Shown: positions 51,611 through 61,205, counted from the first letter of the stretch. The stretch is 64,000 nucleotides of DNA from an uncultured Sphingomonadales bacterium (GCA_903832325.1 CAILBC010000020.1:124001-188000), one strand, 5' to 3'. Notes: generated by a model not told the origin, from the sequence alone. Numbers and translations are program-made.

Positions 51611-52779
51611 ACGAAACCCGCCTTCCCGCCGCAGACTGGACTCAGCGCGCCGATCTTGCCGCGCTGGTCGATGCGCTGGACCCCGCGGGCGAAGGCCTGT
51701 GCCGCTGGGTGGGCGGCGCGGTGCGCGATACGCTGGCGGGGCTGGCGGTCAAGGATATCGACATGGCGACCCGCCTGCGGCCCGACGCGGTGATCGCGCG
51801 GCTGAACGCGGCAAAGATCCGCGCCGTCCCCACCGGCATCGCGCATGGCACGGTCACCGCGGTGGTGGCTGGCGGGCCGGTTGAAATCACCACTTTGCGC
51901 CGCGATGTTTCCACCGATGGCCGCCATGCGACGATCGCCTTTTCCGACGATTGGCGTGAAGATGCCAGCCGGCGCGATTTCACCATCAACGCGCTCTATG
52001 CCGATCCGCGCAGCCTGGTGATCAGCGATTTCTTTGGCGGGCAGCATGATCTGGCGGCGCGCTGTGTGCGCTTCATCGGCGATCCGGCGGCGCGCGTTGG
52101 CGAAGATTACTTGCGCATCCTGCGCTATTTCCGGTTTCAGGCACGCTATGGCACGCGGCCTGCCGATGCCGCCTCCGAAGCGGCCTGTGCCGCGCTGGCC
52201 CCGGGGCTGAAAGGCCTGTCGCGCGAACGCATCGGCTGGGAATTCATGCGCCTGCTCGCACACCCGGACCCTGCCCCAACCGTGGCGCGCATGGCCGACC
52301 TTGGCGTGCTGGCGCAAATCCTGCCCGAGGCCGATCCCGCCGCCATGCCCGCGCTGATCATGGCAGAAACGCGCAACCACGCCGCACCCGATGCGCTGCG
52401 CCGGCTGGCCGCACTGCTGCCCGCCGATCCGCCGATCGCCGAAAGCGTGGCCTCGCGCCTGCGCCTGTCGGGCGCGCACAAAAAACGCCTGGCCCATGCC
52501 GCCGCGCGCAAGGGCGACCCCGGCAACCCCCGCGCGCTCGCCTATCGCCTCGGCTTGACCGAAGCGACCGACCGCCTGCTGCTGGCCGGCGCCGACTGCA
52601 CCGCACTGACCGGCTGGGAACCCCCGACCTTCCCCCTGAAAGGCGGCGACATCGTCGCCCGCGGCGTCCGCGCCGGCCCCGATGTCGCCCGCCTGCTGCG
52701 CCGGGTGGAAGACGCGTGGATCGCGGAAGGCTTTCCGGGGGCCGATCGCACCTCGCAATTGCTGGATGACTTGCTCTAA
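51607..52779 (+). CDS. CCA tRNA nucleotidyltransferase / poly(A) polymerase family
   Basis: A 390-residue class II nucleotidyltransferase that adds or repairs CCA ends. The N-terminal catalytic motif is VGGAVRDTLAGLAVKDID (metal-binding DxD-type), followed by RRDFTINALYADP and EDYLRILRYFRFQARYG, all conserved. The start is GTG 51607, overlapping the Nudix stop (GTGA). The 3' end overlaps the convergent patatin stop by 4 bases (52776-52779). Confidence 0.92.
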   Translation: MNETRLPAADWTQRADLAALVDALDPAGEGLCRWVGGAVRDTLAGLAVKDIDMATRLRPDAVIARLNAAKIRAVPTGIAHGTVTAVVAGGPVEITTLRRDVSTDGRHATIAFSDDWREDASRRDFTINALYADPRSLVISDFFGGQHDLAARCVRFIGDPAARVGEDYLRILRYFRFQARYGTRPADAASEAACAALAPGLKGLSRERIGWEFMRLLAHPDPAPTVARMADLGVLAQILPEADPAAMPALIMAETRNHAAPDALRRLAALLPADPPIAESVASRLRLSGAHKKRLAHAAARKGDPGNPRALAYRLGLTEATDRLLLAGADCTALTGWEPPTFPLKGGDIVARGVRAGPDVARLLRRVEDAWIAEGFPGADRTSQLLDDLL

Positions 52780-55271
52780 CCCTTGATTTTCACAACTTGT
52801 GGTGTCTCGTTCTCGTGAATCGGGCAGTGGTCGCCAGATTGCACCCCGATGCTGCGGGCAACCGGGCCGGGTATTGTGTGAATTACGCCCGGCTTTGGCG
52901 AAAGGTCGAGGCAATTGGCCATCGTTCGCAATGCAGCGCGCTGTGCGACGATCGGATTTGGCAAAACACCTTGTCCATAAGCGCTGGACAAGCGGGCTTT
53001 GGCCGCGAGCGCCCAATCCGGCACCTTTTTTCCGTTAACATCCTGCGCGTCCAGCGCGACATCGATCAAATCGCGCGACCCGGGGGAAAGCTGCCAGCTC
53101 ATCGCGATCGGATCACGGCCAAGATGATCCAGATTGAATGTCAGGCGCAACAATTGCTGGAATTGCGCACTGTTGCCGGAAACAGGCACAAATTCCGATG
53201 TGGCGCCCGACAGGCGCTTTGCGGCCAACACGCCATGCGCGCTGCGGGCGTTGAAAAAGGCATTCAGGATGGCCGTCATTTCGCTGCCCATGCCCTGGCC
53301 GTGATCAGGCAGTGGCCCCGTAAGTAGCGGGTCTGCCGCATGCGGATCGCCCAGGGCCGGATGGCGGTCCAGGTCAGGCGCATTGCGGTCGGGCGCCCAA
53401 TCACCCGATCCGTCGGGATCGTCATCTATTTCGACCACGATAATCGCCCGGCCTTTGGTGTTCGGGTTGCGCCGGACCAAGGTGATCAGATCGCGCACGG
53501 TTTCGATGCCGCCGTTGTCGAAATAGCCGCCATCGACCATCGCCCCAAATCGACGGCAATGGCCTGAAAGCGTCGCAGCGGGGCTGACCAGGGGAAACCT
53601 CGCGCCATTGAGAATGGCGGTAGATCCGCGGATCGGCCGATCGACCAGCTGAAAGAAATCGTAGGCATCTTCGGGCGCAATGACGTCCCGGCCAAGCGAC
53701 AGGCTGACCGGCGCGGTGATGATCCGCCGGCCTGTATCGACCGAGGTGCCATTGATCAGCGCCAGTGGCACCCACGGGTCCGCCGGTGTATGCAAGCCGT
53801 GCTGCCAGATCGTTGAAAAATCGCTGTCCAGACCGTGTCCCGCCGAACCGAAAACGGCCTTGTGCGACGTGGCCCACCCTTGCTCCCACGCAATTTCCAA
53901 GGCCGCTGCCCGATCCGGTATGCTGGCCGGAAGCGGCAGAAACTGCCCGATAAGATCGGGAAACAGCATGCTGCCCACCGCCGGCGACAGATAATCCTTG
54001 CCAACAAACGTCCGGTCAAAATCCAGACGCTTGTCAAACAGGGCAGAACACCGGATTTTCGTGCCGTCCGCATTGCGGTGCGGCGGATGCTCTGCCGTAA
54101 ACGCAGCAAAAGCCATCGTACCCAGCGAACCGCCGGAAACCGACGACATGGCAAAGACGTGCTGACCAAAGGCGCATTCGGTTCGCTCATCCAGCGCCCG
54201 CAGCACCGCGCTGGCCCAATACCCCGCACGCGATGCACCGCCCGCAGCCGCCACCAGGATCAGCGGACCGGTCGGGTTCTTTTCGCTCCATATTGTCAAC
54301 GCCTGGTCGATCCCGGGATAGCGATCGGGCGGCCGGGACGCAGCGCCCCCGATCCTTGCCGCGGCTGTGTCCAGCGTCCGCACGGCATGCCGGTCGATGC
54401 AATAGCTCGTCACCAGAAAGGCACAGACTGCCGCAAGTGCAAGGTTGATCCGCGCCTGGCCGCACATATAGGCCAGAAAGCTGGTTCCGCTGATAATAAG
54501 GCCGATCGACAGGAACGCGACCCCTGCCGCACCGAGGTACTGGCTGATCCCGACGCCAATGCTCGGGATGGCCATGATCACAAGCAGGACAAGACCGACC
54601 AGAAGGCTCGCGATCGTGAAAACGTCCTCGATCGCCTTGCCGCCCAGCGGCATGCCATTCCTGTTGCGCGCACGCTGACCAACAAATCGCGATGGGTGGT
54701 CGATCAGCCGGCCAATGCGCGGCGACCAGCGCACGATAGGCGACACAAAGCCCAGCAGCAGGACCAGCCCTAACCCAAGGGGGGCAAATATCACCCAGCC
54801 CAGATAGGCCGCAACGCCGGGCAACCAAACTAGCACCGCCGCCGCCCCGAGCGCCGGCAACCCGCCCAGCACTGCGGTAAGCCAGACAAACCACACCGGG
54901 CAATCATTGCGCTGATACCGCAGCAGCAAATGCGGCCAGTACCAGGCGTTCAATCCGCTCCATACGCAGGCGAACACAAACACAAGCGCCTGCCGGGAAT
55001 TGATAACTGCCCCCAAAATGGCAAACAGATCTGGCTGGTCTATGCCGGAACCAAGCTTTCCCTGAACATCGGCCACAAACGCGAGCACGACCGCCTGCCC
55101 CGCATCCAGCCTCAACACGGCAAGCCCGGCAAGGATGCAAAAGATCGAAATGCGCGCGGCCAGCAGCTGTTTCCAAAAGGCGACAATTGCGCCGTTGACT
55201 TCACGCAACGTGCTCAAAACCTTTTCATTGAATTTCCGCAGCGCATTCAAAAATTCGCGAACCGTCGCCAT
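52776..55271 (-). CDS. Multi-pass membrane protein with C-terminal patatin-like phospholipase domain
   Basis: An 831-residue protein. Residues 1-300 hold about seven hydrophobic segments (roughly 41-66, 83-105, 126-150, 155-180, 218-238, 244-267, 273-290). A patatin domain follows, with oxyanion GGASRAG (344-350), nucleophile Ser382 in SGGSLG, and Asp580 in DGGYFDNGG; the Ser-Asp dyad is intact. Hence a membrane-bound lipid acyl hydrolase is likely. The ribosome site aggag lies 9 bases before ATG 55271; a TTG extension to 55298 overlaps the upstream gene and is less likely. It is paired with the lipoprotein gene just upstream. Family within membrane patatins is not recognised. Confidence 0.85.
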   Translation of the reverse strand: MATVREFLNALRKFNEKVLSTLREVNGAIVAFWKQLLAARISIFCILAGLAVLRLDAGQAVVLAFVADVQGKLGSGIDQPDLFAILGAVINSRQALVFVFACVWSGLNAWYWPHLLLRYQRNDCPVWFVWLTAVLGGLPALGAAAVLVWLPGVAAYLGWVIFAPLGLGLVLLLGFVSPIVRWSPRIGRLIDHPSRFVGQRARNRNGMPLGGKAIEDVFTIASLLVGLVLLVIMAIPSIGVGISQYLGAAGVAFLSIGLIISGTSFLAYMCGQARINLALAAVCAFLVTSYCIDRHAVRTLDTAAARIGGAASRPPDRYPGIDQALTIWSEKNPTGPLILVAAAGGASRAGYWASAVLRALDERTECAFGQHVFAMSSVSGGSLGTMAFAAFTAEHPPHRNADGTKIRCSALFDKRLDFDRTFVGKDYLSPAVGSMLFPDLIGQFLPLPASIPDRAAALEIAWEQGWATSHKAVFGSAGHGLDSDFSTIWQHGLHTPADPWVPLALINGTSVDTGRRIITAPVSLSLGRDVIAPEDAYDFFQLVDRPIRGSTAILNGARFPLVSPAATLSGHCRRFGAMVDGGYFDNGGIETVRDLITLVRRNPNTKGRAIIVVEIDDDPDGSGDWAPDRNAPDLDRHPALGDPHAADPLLTGPLPDHGQGMGSEMTAILNAFFNARSAHGVLAAKRLSGATSEFVPVSGNSAQFQQLLRLTFNLDHLGRDPIAMSWQLSPGSRDLIDVALDAQDVNGKKVPDWALAAKARLSSAYGQGVLPNPIVAQRAALRTMANCLDLSPKPGVIHTIPGPVARSIGVQSGDHCPIHENETPQVVKIKG

Positions 55272-55294
55272 GTTGATGCGCTCCTTCTCCCCGC

Positions 55295-56308
55295 TCAATT
55301 ACTCAGAGTTTTGATATAAAGCCCTTTGTCAACCAGTAGCAAAAAGCCGTTCTTGTCCGTCGGCGTGCCTTTGGCCTGAGTGGCGAGGTCGATGTATTGT
55401 AAATTGGGCGTCACATCAGTGATTTTCAGCACTCTGTTGTCATTCGACAGAAACACCGCATTGGCCACAATTTTGTCGAGCGTCGGGGGCTGTGCGCCGT
55501 TGGCATAGGCGCGCAACTGCGTCAGCTGCGCCATCTGGTTATTCATGGCTGAAATGCCGGCCGTAAAGTTGGCGCCCGGCGTGTCAGCCTGCAGCGCGGC
55601 CACGATCCCGCAAGAGGCATGGTAATCGAGCACATCGGCCACCGCGACGCTCATCGGCCAGGTCGTCGCATCCTCACCGAATTTTGCAATGATCGCCGCG
55701 CTCTTGTCCTGGCGCACTTTCAAAACGCGCGGAATGATCAGACCTTCGGACAGGCCATGCAGCAAAGCATTGTCGATCGCGGCTCCGGTTCCGGTCGATA
55801 TGGCCGCAGACCCGGACAGAATTCGCGAAGCCGTGCCCGTCACCAGCGATCCGGCACCACCCGTCACAGTGCTGAGCACATCAAACACACCGCGATTGAT
55901 CGCCCCGGCACGCTCGAGATAGGTAAACCACACGCCGCAATTCTGGTTCGACCGCATCATCAGATAGCCGACCAGGCTGTTGCGCCACAATTTCGCATTT
56001 TCGGGGCCACCCGTTGCACTGGCCTGCTCGCCGGCTTTTTGCGCATAACAGGTCAGCGCCGCCGGGATCGATGCGACTTTGTCCGGCGCGCCGCCGGGGC
56101 ACATCATGGCTGCAATCGTCTTGTCGTCGATCTGCCCGGCGTTAAGCTTTACGCCATCAAACCCGAGCATGGAATTGGCGCCAGCCGGATTGACGATGCC
56201 CTTGTTGAGCAAGGCCGATTCCGGTCCCATTGGCGTTGTGGCACATCCTGCGACACCCATCATCGCGACGCAAAGGAGTGCGCTTCGGAAAATCCGATGA
56301 CCAACCAT
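55295..56308 (-). CDS. Unrecognised lipoprotein paired with the membrane patatin
   Basis: A 337-residue lipoprotein: signal peptide with lipobox VAGC (lipid-modified Cys at about residue 22), then a mature domain I do not recognise. It contains a glycine/serine-rich stretch TGGAGSLVTGTASRILSGSA and several cysteines (MMCPGG, LTCYAQ, NCGVW, ASCGIV). The stop is 23 bases before the patatin start, so both belong to one operon. No similar protein is known to me. It may anchor or regulate the phospholipase; that is inference. Confidence 0.75.
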   Translation of the reverse strand: MVGHRIFRSALLCVAMMGVAGCATTPMGPESALLNKGIVNPAGANSMLGFDGVKLNAGQIDDKTIAAMMCPGGAPDKVASIPAALTCYAQKAGEQASATGGPENAKLWRNSLVGYLMMRSNQNCGVWFTYLERAGAINRGVFDVLSTVTGGAGSLVTGTASRILSGSAAISTGTGAAIDNALLHGLSEGLIIPRVLKVRQDKSAAIIAKFGEDATTWPMSVAVADVLDYHASCGIVAALQADTPGANFTAGISAMNNQMAQLTQLRAYANGAQPPTLDKIVANAVFLSNDNRVLKITDVTPNLQYIDLATQAKGTPTDKNGFLLLVDKGLYIKTLSN

Positions 56309-56591
56309 GACTTCCCCCGAACCCGATCCAACAAACGGAGCGTTGGACAGTTACGGGCAACATTCCCATTCTGATGGACGGTTGCAAATGTCCTTTTTGG
56401 TCTGATAGAGAACCTCAACCCCAAAAATTCATGAATTTTAGGTCTAATCAGTGCTATAAAATTGCTGCGGATATGGATCGATCCGAAATCGGCTTTTATT
56501 TTGACAATAGGCAGACGATTTTCGCCCCAGTTCCACACCAAACCGGCTCAAATACAATGCGTCGATTCGAGATCGCCCGTCCTTGCGGCGA
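56309..56591. other. AT-rich leader region upstream of the lipoprotein operon
   Basis: 283 bases between the lipoprotein gene start and the htrA-like stop, clearly less GC-rich than neighbouring DNA. It contains the 16-bp palindrome at 56424-56439, a gatcgatc self-complementary site near 56475 and stretches such as ctataaaattg that could be promoter elements. No gene found. Both the low GC content and the palindrome favour a regulated promoter for the lipoprotein-patatin operon. Confidence 0.45.
56424..56439. promoter_or_regulatory. 16-bp perfect palindrome upstream of the lipoprotein-patatin operon
   Basis: AAAATTCATGAATTTT reads identically on both strands. It lies about 115 bases before the lipoprotein start and is a plausible operator, though AT-rich palindromes also occur by chance. 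Confidence 0.5.
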
Positions 56592-57407
56592 TCAATTCGC
56601 CGCAATAATCTGTGGCACCACGTCCATGATCGTATCCACCGGCACGGCAAAGCCGATCCCCGCCGATGCGCCCGAGGGGCTGTAGATCGCGGTGTTCATG
56701 CCGATCAGCCGGCCGCTCGAATCAAGCAGCGGCCCGCCCGAATTGCCCGGATTGATTGCCGCATCGGTCTGGATCAGGTGCTCTACCGTGCCATGGCCGC
56801 CTTCGGCGCGCAGCGACCGGTTCAGCGCCGAAACGATGCCGCTGGTCAATGTCCAGTCCAGCCCGAACGGATTGCCGATGGCAAAAACCTTTTGCCCCAC
56901 CTGCAGATCGCGGCTGGTGCCGATCGGGATCGGCGGCGGGCGGCGAAACGCGACGCCGATTTTCAGCACGGCAATATCGTGTTCGGGGCTGGCGCCGACC
57001 AGGCTGGCGCGAAACTTGCGCCCGTCGGCCAGCCGTATCGTCGCCTCCGATGCCCCCTCGATCACGTGGAAATTGGTCAGCACGTGGCCGGCATCGTCCC
57101 AGATCAGCCCCGATCCGGTGCCGCGCGGCACGGCATAGACATTCTGCGACCAGACATCTTCGACCAGTTGCGATGTGGAAATCGATACCACCGATCCGCG
57201 CGCATTGCGGAACAGGCGGATGGTCGCCTGTTCATCGGCGGCCAGATCGCCGCGCGGGGTGACCGTGCGCGGCGCCGCCGGGACGTTAAGCAAACGGTCC
57301 GGCCAAAGATCGGGATGCAGAAACAGCCACAGTGCGGCCCAGGTGGCCAGCACCGCCACCACCAGCCCGCACCCGATTCCCCGCGAACGCTTTGCCGGCT
57401 CGATCAT
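56592..57407 (-). CDS. Membrane-anchored trypsin-like (HtrA/DegP-type) serine protease without PDZ domain
   Basis: A 271-residue S1C-type protease. An N-terminal membrane anchor (about 12-30) is followed by a trypsin fold with His114 (TNFHV), Asp144 (EHDIAV) and Ser223 (GNSGGPL). The protein ends right after the catalytic domain; the PDZ domains of DegP/DegS are absent. Its location on the periplasmic side suggests envelope quality control. It lies 2 bases downstream of the J-domain gene, so the two are cotranscribed. Confidence 0.9.
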   Translation of the reverse strand: MIEPAKRSRGIGCGLVVAVLATWAALWLFLHPDLWPDRLLNVPAAPRTVTPRGDLAADEQATIRLFRNARGSVVSISTSQLVEDVWSQNVYAVPRGTGSGLIWDDAGHVLTNFHVIEGASEATIRLADGRKFRASLVGASPEHDIAVLKIGVAFRRPPPIPIGTSRDLQVGQKVFAIGNPFGLDWTLTSGIVSALNRSLRAEGGHGTVEHLIQTDAAINPGNSGGPLLDSSGRLIGMNTAIYSPSGASAGIGFAVPVDTIMDVVPQIIAAN

Positions 57408-57409
57408 GG

Positions 57410-57958
57410 TCAGCCTTCTGCTCCCGGTCCTTTCCAGCTGCGCCGGTCTTCGGCCGCGCGCAGCACTTCATAGGCGACTTGGAGGCGCTGGAATTCGCGC
57501 GCGGCTTCGGCATCGCCGGGGCGCACATCGGGATGCACCAGCTTGGCGCGGGTGCGCCAAGCCTTGCGCACGGTGTCAAAATCGGCGTCGCTGTCCAGTT
57601 CCAGCACTTCGAGCGCGCGCAGTTCATCGCGGCTGCGGCTGCCATCGCCCGATCCGCCCCATTCGGCCCAGGCCGCCTGGCGATAACCCGATGTCTGATC
57701 GCGCTCCGCCTGTTCGCGCTGCGCCGCCTCTTCTTTGTCCAGCCCTTCGAAGTAGTTCCAGCCGGCGTTGTATTCGGCGGCATGCGCGGTGCAGAAATAC
57801 CAGCGTTCGGGCGAATTGGGCGATTTGGGCGCGGGGCAATCGCCGGGCTGGGTACACCCCGACCGGTCGCACATGCGCAACGGCTTCGCATCGCGCGCGC
57901 CGCCATAGCCGCGCCAGCGCGGAAAGCCCCAATCGTTCGTTCGTGTATGCCGCACCAT
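57410..57958 (-). CDS. J-domain protein with N-terminal cysteine cluster
   Basis: A 182-residue protein. A Cys/His cluster (C30, C35, C41, C56, H59: MCDRSGCTQPGDC and FCTAH) suggests a zinc site. The C-terminal J domain has the HPD tripeptide at 142-144 (LVHPDVRPGD), so it can stimulate an Hsp70 such as DnaK. The start ATG 57958 fits the MVRHTRTNDWGFPRWRGYG family opening; a TTG extension to 57994 is less likely. Partner of the downstream protease gene. Confidence 0.85.
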   Translation of the reverse strand: MVRHTRTNDWGFPRWRGYGGARDAKPLRMCDRSGCTQPGDCPAPKSPNSPERWYFCTAHAAEYNAGWNYFEGLDKEEAAQREQAERDQTSGYRQAAWAEWGGSGDGSRSRDELRALEVLELDSDADFDTVRKAWRTRAKLVHPDVRPGDAEAAREFQRLQVAYEVLRAAEDRRSWKGPGAEG

Positions 57959-58110
57959 CGCGCCGACCAAGCCCAAGCCGTAGCCAAAGGTCAAGCCGGG
58001 TGTGGGGCAACGATCGACAAAATCGTTACCCCGGCCCGGCTTGCCTGCATCATAAACGCGATCCGGTGCGCTGCACCGTCAGAAATGAGGCACGAAATCA
58101 GGTCGGGAAA

Positions 58111-58650
58111 TCAGTTGACGGTAATCGTGACCGCGCGGCGGTTCTTGGCCCAGGCGGTTTCATCCGAACCCAGCGCGACCGGGCGCTCTTTGCCATAGCT
58201 GACAGTGGTCACGCGGGATGCGTCCACACCCAGCCCGACCAGATAGTTCTTGGCCGCGTTGGCGCGGCGTTCGCCCAGCGCCAGATTGTATTCGCGCGTG
58301 CCGCGTTCATCGCAATGGCCTTCGATGGTGATCGATTTGGCGGGATAGCGCGCCAGCCATTGGGCCTGGCTGCGCAGGATGCCCTGGCTTTCGCCATCGA
58401 TCGCGTATTTGTCGTAATCGAAATGGACCGTGTCCGAAATGACCGAGGCAAGGAAATCGGCCTGGCTGCCGGGCACCGGGCCGATCGGCTGCGGCTGCGA
58501 CGGCATCGGCGGCGCATCGCGGGTGGAGGTGCTGGCGGCCACGGGCTGCGGCGGCAGTTCCTTGGGCGTGCTGGCGCAACCGGCCAGCGTGATGCTTGCC
58601 GCAATCAGCGACAGCGTGGCGAACCGGGCAGAGACTCGTTGGGGCGACAT
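58111..58650 (-). CDS. pal: Peptidoglycan-associated lipoprotein Pal
   Basis: A 179-residue lipoprotein of the Tol-Pal system. The lipobox LAGC gives the lipid-modified cysteine, a Pro/Ser linker follows, and the OmpA-like peptidoglycan-binding domain shows [29 protein letters not shown] and RRAVTI. It anchors the outer membrane to peptidoglycan and is pulled to the septum by Tol. The ATG 58650 is chosen for the canonical signal peptide. Confidence 0.96.
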   Translation of the reverse strand: MSPQRVSARFATLSLIAASITLAGCASTPKELPPQPVAASTSTRDAPPMPSQPQPIGPVPGSQADFLASVISDTVHFDYDKYAIDGESQGILRSQAQWLARYPAKSITIEGHCDERGTREYNLALGERRANAAKNYLVGLGVDASRVTTVSYGKERPVALGSDETAWAKNRRAVTITVN

Positions 58651-58733
58651 GGGCAGGCTCCTGGGGGCTAGGGCACCAAAGTGCATGGGACGGGCGCGAA
58701 TTTCAAATGGAAAGCATCAAACACCCTGCGTGT

Positions 58734-60173
58734 TTACGGCAGGACCGGGCCCCACGCGGGGTCCGAAGCATCAACCGGAGTTTTCAGCCGGCGTTCGTTG
58801 CGCCCGGTCAGATCGACCTGCCAGATGCTGGTGCGCCCGCTGTTGCGCTCGGTGCGGAAAAACTGGATGATGCGACCATTGGGTGACCAGGTTGGCGCTT
58901 CATCCTGCCAGCTGTCGGTCAGGTGGCGCAGATTGTGCCCCTGCGGGTCCATCACCGCAATGCGCAGATTGCCGCAGATGCAGGTAAACGCGATCTGATC
59001 GCCGCGCGGGCTCCATTCCGGGGTGGCCGCGCGCCCGCCGAAAAAGCTGATGCGGTGCTGTCCGGTGCCATCGGCATTCATCACATAGACCTGCTGGCTG
59101 CCCGACCGGTCGCTTTCAAACACGATCTTTTTGCCATCGGGCGAATAGCTGCCGCCCACATTGATGCCCGGCGTGTTGGTCAGCCGCACCGATTCGCCTC
59201 CGGTAACCGGCACGCGCCAGATATCGGTGTTGCCCGCAATCGCCATGGAATAAAGGATATTCCTGCCATCGGGCGACCAGCGCGGGGCAAAAGTCGGCCC
59301 CTTTGCCTCGGTCACCAGATGCTGATGCCCGCTGCCGATATCATAGACATAAATGCGCGGTTTGCCGTCGAGATAGCTCAGATAGGCAATCTGGCGATAA
59401 TCGGGCGAATAGCGCGGGGTAAGCGCCGTAGCCTGGCCATTGGTGACAAAGCGGTGGTTGGCCCCATCCGAATCCATGATCGCCAATTGCTTGCGCCGGT
59501 GATCCTTGGGCCCGGTTTCGGCGATATAGGCGATCTTTGAATCGAAAAACGGGCTTTCGCCAGACAGCCGGGCATAGACCATGTCGGCGCATTTGTGCGC
59601 GGCGCGGCGCCATTCTTCGGGCTTTACGACATAGCCCTGGCGCATCAGTTCCTGCCCCAGCGCCACGTCATACAAATAGCAGCCCACGGTCAGCCGGCCA
59701 TCGGCCCCGCCCTTCACAAAGCCCTGCACCAGCATTTCGGCCGATCGCGCGCGCCACCCGGAAAAGGCGGGCGCTGCCACTTCGGCATAGCCGATGCCGG
59801 GCAAGGCATCGGGCCCGGTGGGTTTGAACAACCCGTTGTTTTTCAGATCGCCATAGACCACCCGCGCCAGATTGCGGCCCAGCGCCTCGGTATTGCCGCC
59901 TTCGGCGCTGGTGGCCGCGGCGTGATCGGTGGGAAAGGCCGGGATCGCAATGCCCAGATCGCGCCAGGCACTGTCATCGGTCACCGATCCGGTAAGGCCT
60001 TCGGCGTCTCCCGATTGCGTCGGGGCCGCGCTCGATGGGGGCAGCGCCTGCTGCTGCGCGTGGACCGCCACCGCGGGCGCGAACGCCAGCATCGCCGGCA
60101 GCATGGCGCAGCCGAGGGAACGCAGCCGAACGGAGCGAAACGGAAAGCCGGAAAGGACACGGATCGGTCTCAT
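58734..60173 (-). CDS. tolB: Tol-Pal system protein TolB
   Basis: A 479-residue periplasmic protein: signal peptide, an N-terminal domain, and a six-bladed beta-propeller built of WSPDG/YSPDG repeats (ALTPRYSPDYRQIAYLSY, FAPRWSPDGRNILYS, VGGSYSPDGKKIVFES, ATPEWSPRGDQIAFT, APTWSPNGRIIQF). It contacts Pal and TolA at the division site. The order tolB-pal is normal. Confidence 0.97.
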   Translation of the reverse strand: MRPIRVLSGFPFRSVRLRSLGCAMLPAMLAFAPAVAVHAQQQALPPSSAAPTQSGDAEGLTGSVTDDSAWRDLGIAIPAFPTDHAAATSAEGGNTEALGRNLARVVYGDLKNNGLFKPTGPDALPGIGYAEVAAPAFSGWRARSAEMLVQGFVKGGADGRLTVGCYLYDVALGQELMRQGYVVKPEEWRRAAHKCADMVYARLSGESPFFDSKIAYIAETGPKDHRRKQLAIMDSDGANHRFVTNGQATALTPRYSPDYRQIAYLSYLDGKPRIYVYDIGSGHQHLVTEAKGPTFAPRWSPDGRNILYSMAIAGNTDIWRVPVTGGESVRLTNTPGINVGGSYSPDGKKIVFESDRSGSQQVYVMNADGTGQHRISFFGGRAATPEWSPRGDQIAFTCICGNLRIAVMDPQGHNLRHLTDSWQDEAPTWSPNGRIIQFFRTERNSGRTSIWQVDLTGRNERRLKTPVDASDPAWGPVLP

Positions 60174-60185
60174 TGGGGCGGTTTC

Positions 60186-61196
60186 CTATTGCGAAAGCTT
60201 GCGGTCAAAACGGAATGCGGTGACCTTGCGCCATTGCGCATAGGCCGCCGGGGGCAGCGTGAACGGCGCCGCCTGGCGCACTGCGCGAATCGCCAGTTCG
60301 GCATGAATTTGCGCCTGCGCCCGGTTGGCATCGGTAATGCCCGTTTGCGACACGACGACAGGCAGCCCGGCCAAAGTGCCATCGGGATTGAGCGACCACG
60401 ACAGCACGGTCACGATCTTGTCGGTATCCACCCCCTGCGGCGCGCTCCAGTGCGGCTTGATCTGGCGCGAAATCGCGCTGACGAGCGCCGCCACCGGCAC
60501 CGCCGCCGGCTTGTCCCCGGGCGAAACCTTGTCGGTGCCGGGCGTGGTCACCCCGCTGATCCCTTTGAGGAAATTGCTGTCGATCTTGCTGCCACCGGCG
60601 GGCTTTGCCTTGTCGGGGTGGGGCCGGGAATCACCGCCCGCGGCAGTTTTGGCGTCGATCCTGGGCTTGGGCTTGTCCACCGGCTTTGCCGCCGGCGCCG
60701 GTTTGGGCTGCGGCTTGGCAACGGGTTTGGGCGGCGCCTTGGGTTCCGGCTTGGCCTGGGGCTTGGGCTGGGGCTTCGGTTCCGGTTTCGGCACCGGTTT
60801 GGGTTCGGGCTTCGGCACGACAGGCTTTGGCTTGGGCGCTGGCTTGACCACCGGCTTGGGCACCGGGACAGGCAGATGGGCCGGCACGGGCACAGGCACA
60901 GGCACTGGCACCGGCTGCGGCTGGTCGGCATGATCGGGTTCGCCCAGCGTCGGCGCCAGATCGGGCGCGGCCTGGGCATCGGGTTTGGATGAGGCGGACT
61001 GGTCGGCCAGCACCGCGGCAAACGACACGGTCATGCGCTGCGGCGGCGGTTCGGGGTGGCGGCCCAGCGGCGAAAGTGTCAGCGCCGCAATCACCGCCCC
61101 ATGCGCGGCAATCGCCACGATCAGGCCGATGGCATATTCCGGCGCAAACCCGCGGCGCGGGATGCTATCGGGGTCAGAGGGCGAACCGGTCAGCAT
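60186..61196 (-). CDS. tolA: TolA-like energy-transducing protein
   Basis: A 336-residue protein with an N-terminal membrane helix (about 20-43), a long Pro/Lys/Glu spacer made of PKPEPKPQPKP-type repeats (about 100-210), and a C-terminal TolA/TonB-like domain (LPPAAYAQWRKVTAFRFD). It links TolQR motor energy to TolB-Pal. The spacer DNA is highly repetitive. It follows tolR by a 9-base gap. Confidence 0.9.
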   Translation of the reverse strand: MLTGSPSDPDSIPRRGFAPEYAIGLIVAIAAHGAVIAALTLSPLGRHPEPPPQRMTVSFAAVLADQSASSKPDAQAAPDLAPTLGEPDHADQPQPVPVPVPVPVPAHLPVPVPKPVVKPAPKPKPVVPKPEPKPVPKPEPKPQPKPQAKPEPKAPPKPVAKPQPKPAPAAKPVDKPKPRIDAKTAAGGDSRPHPDKAKPAGGSKIDSNFLKGISGVTTPGTDKVSPGDKPAAVPVAALVSAISRQIKPHWSAPQGVDTDKIVTVLSWSLNPDGTLAGLPVVVSQTGITDANRAQAQIHAELAIRAVRQAAPFTLPPAAYAQWRKVTAFRFDRKLSQ

Positions 61197-61205
61197 CGTC
61201 GCCCC

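Noticed and set aside
60600..60960. Separate plus-strand Gly-rich proteins in tolA
   Set aside because: The Gly/Trp-rich frames are read opposite the Pro/Lys/Glu spacer of tolA and reflect its repeat DNA.
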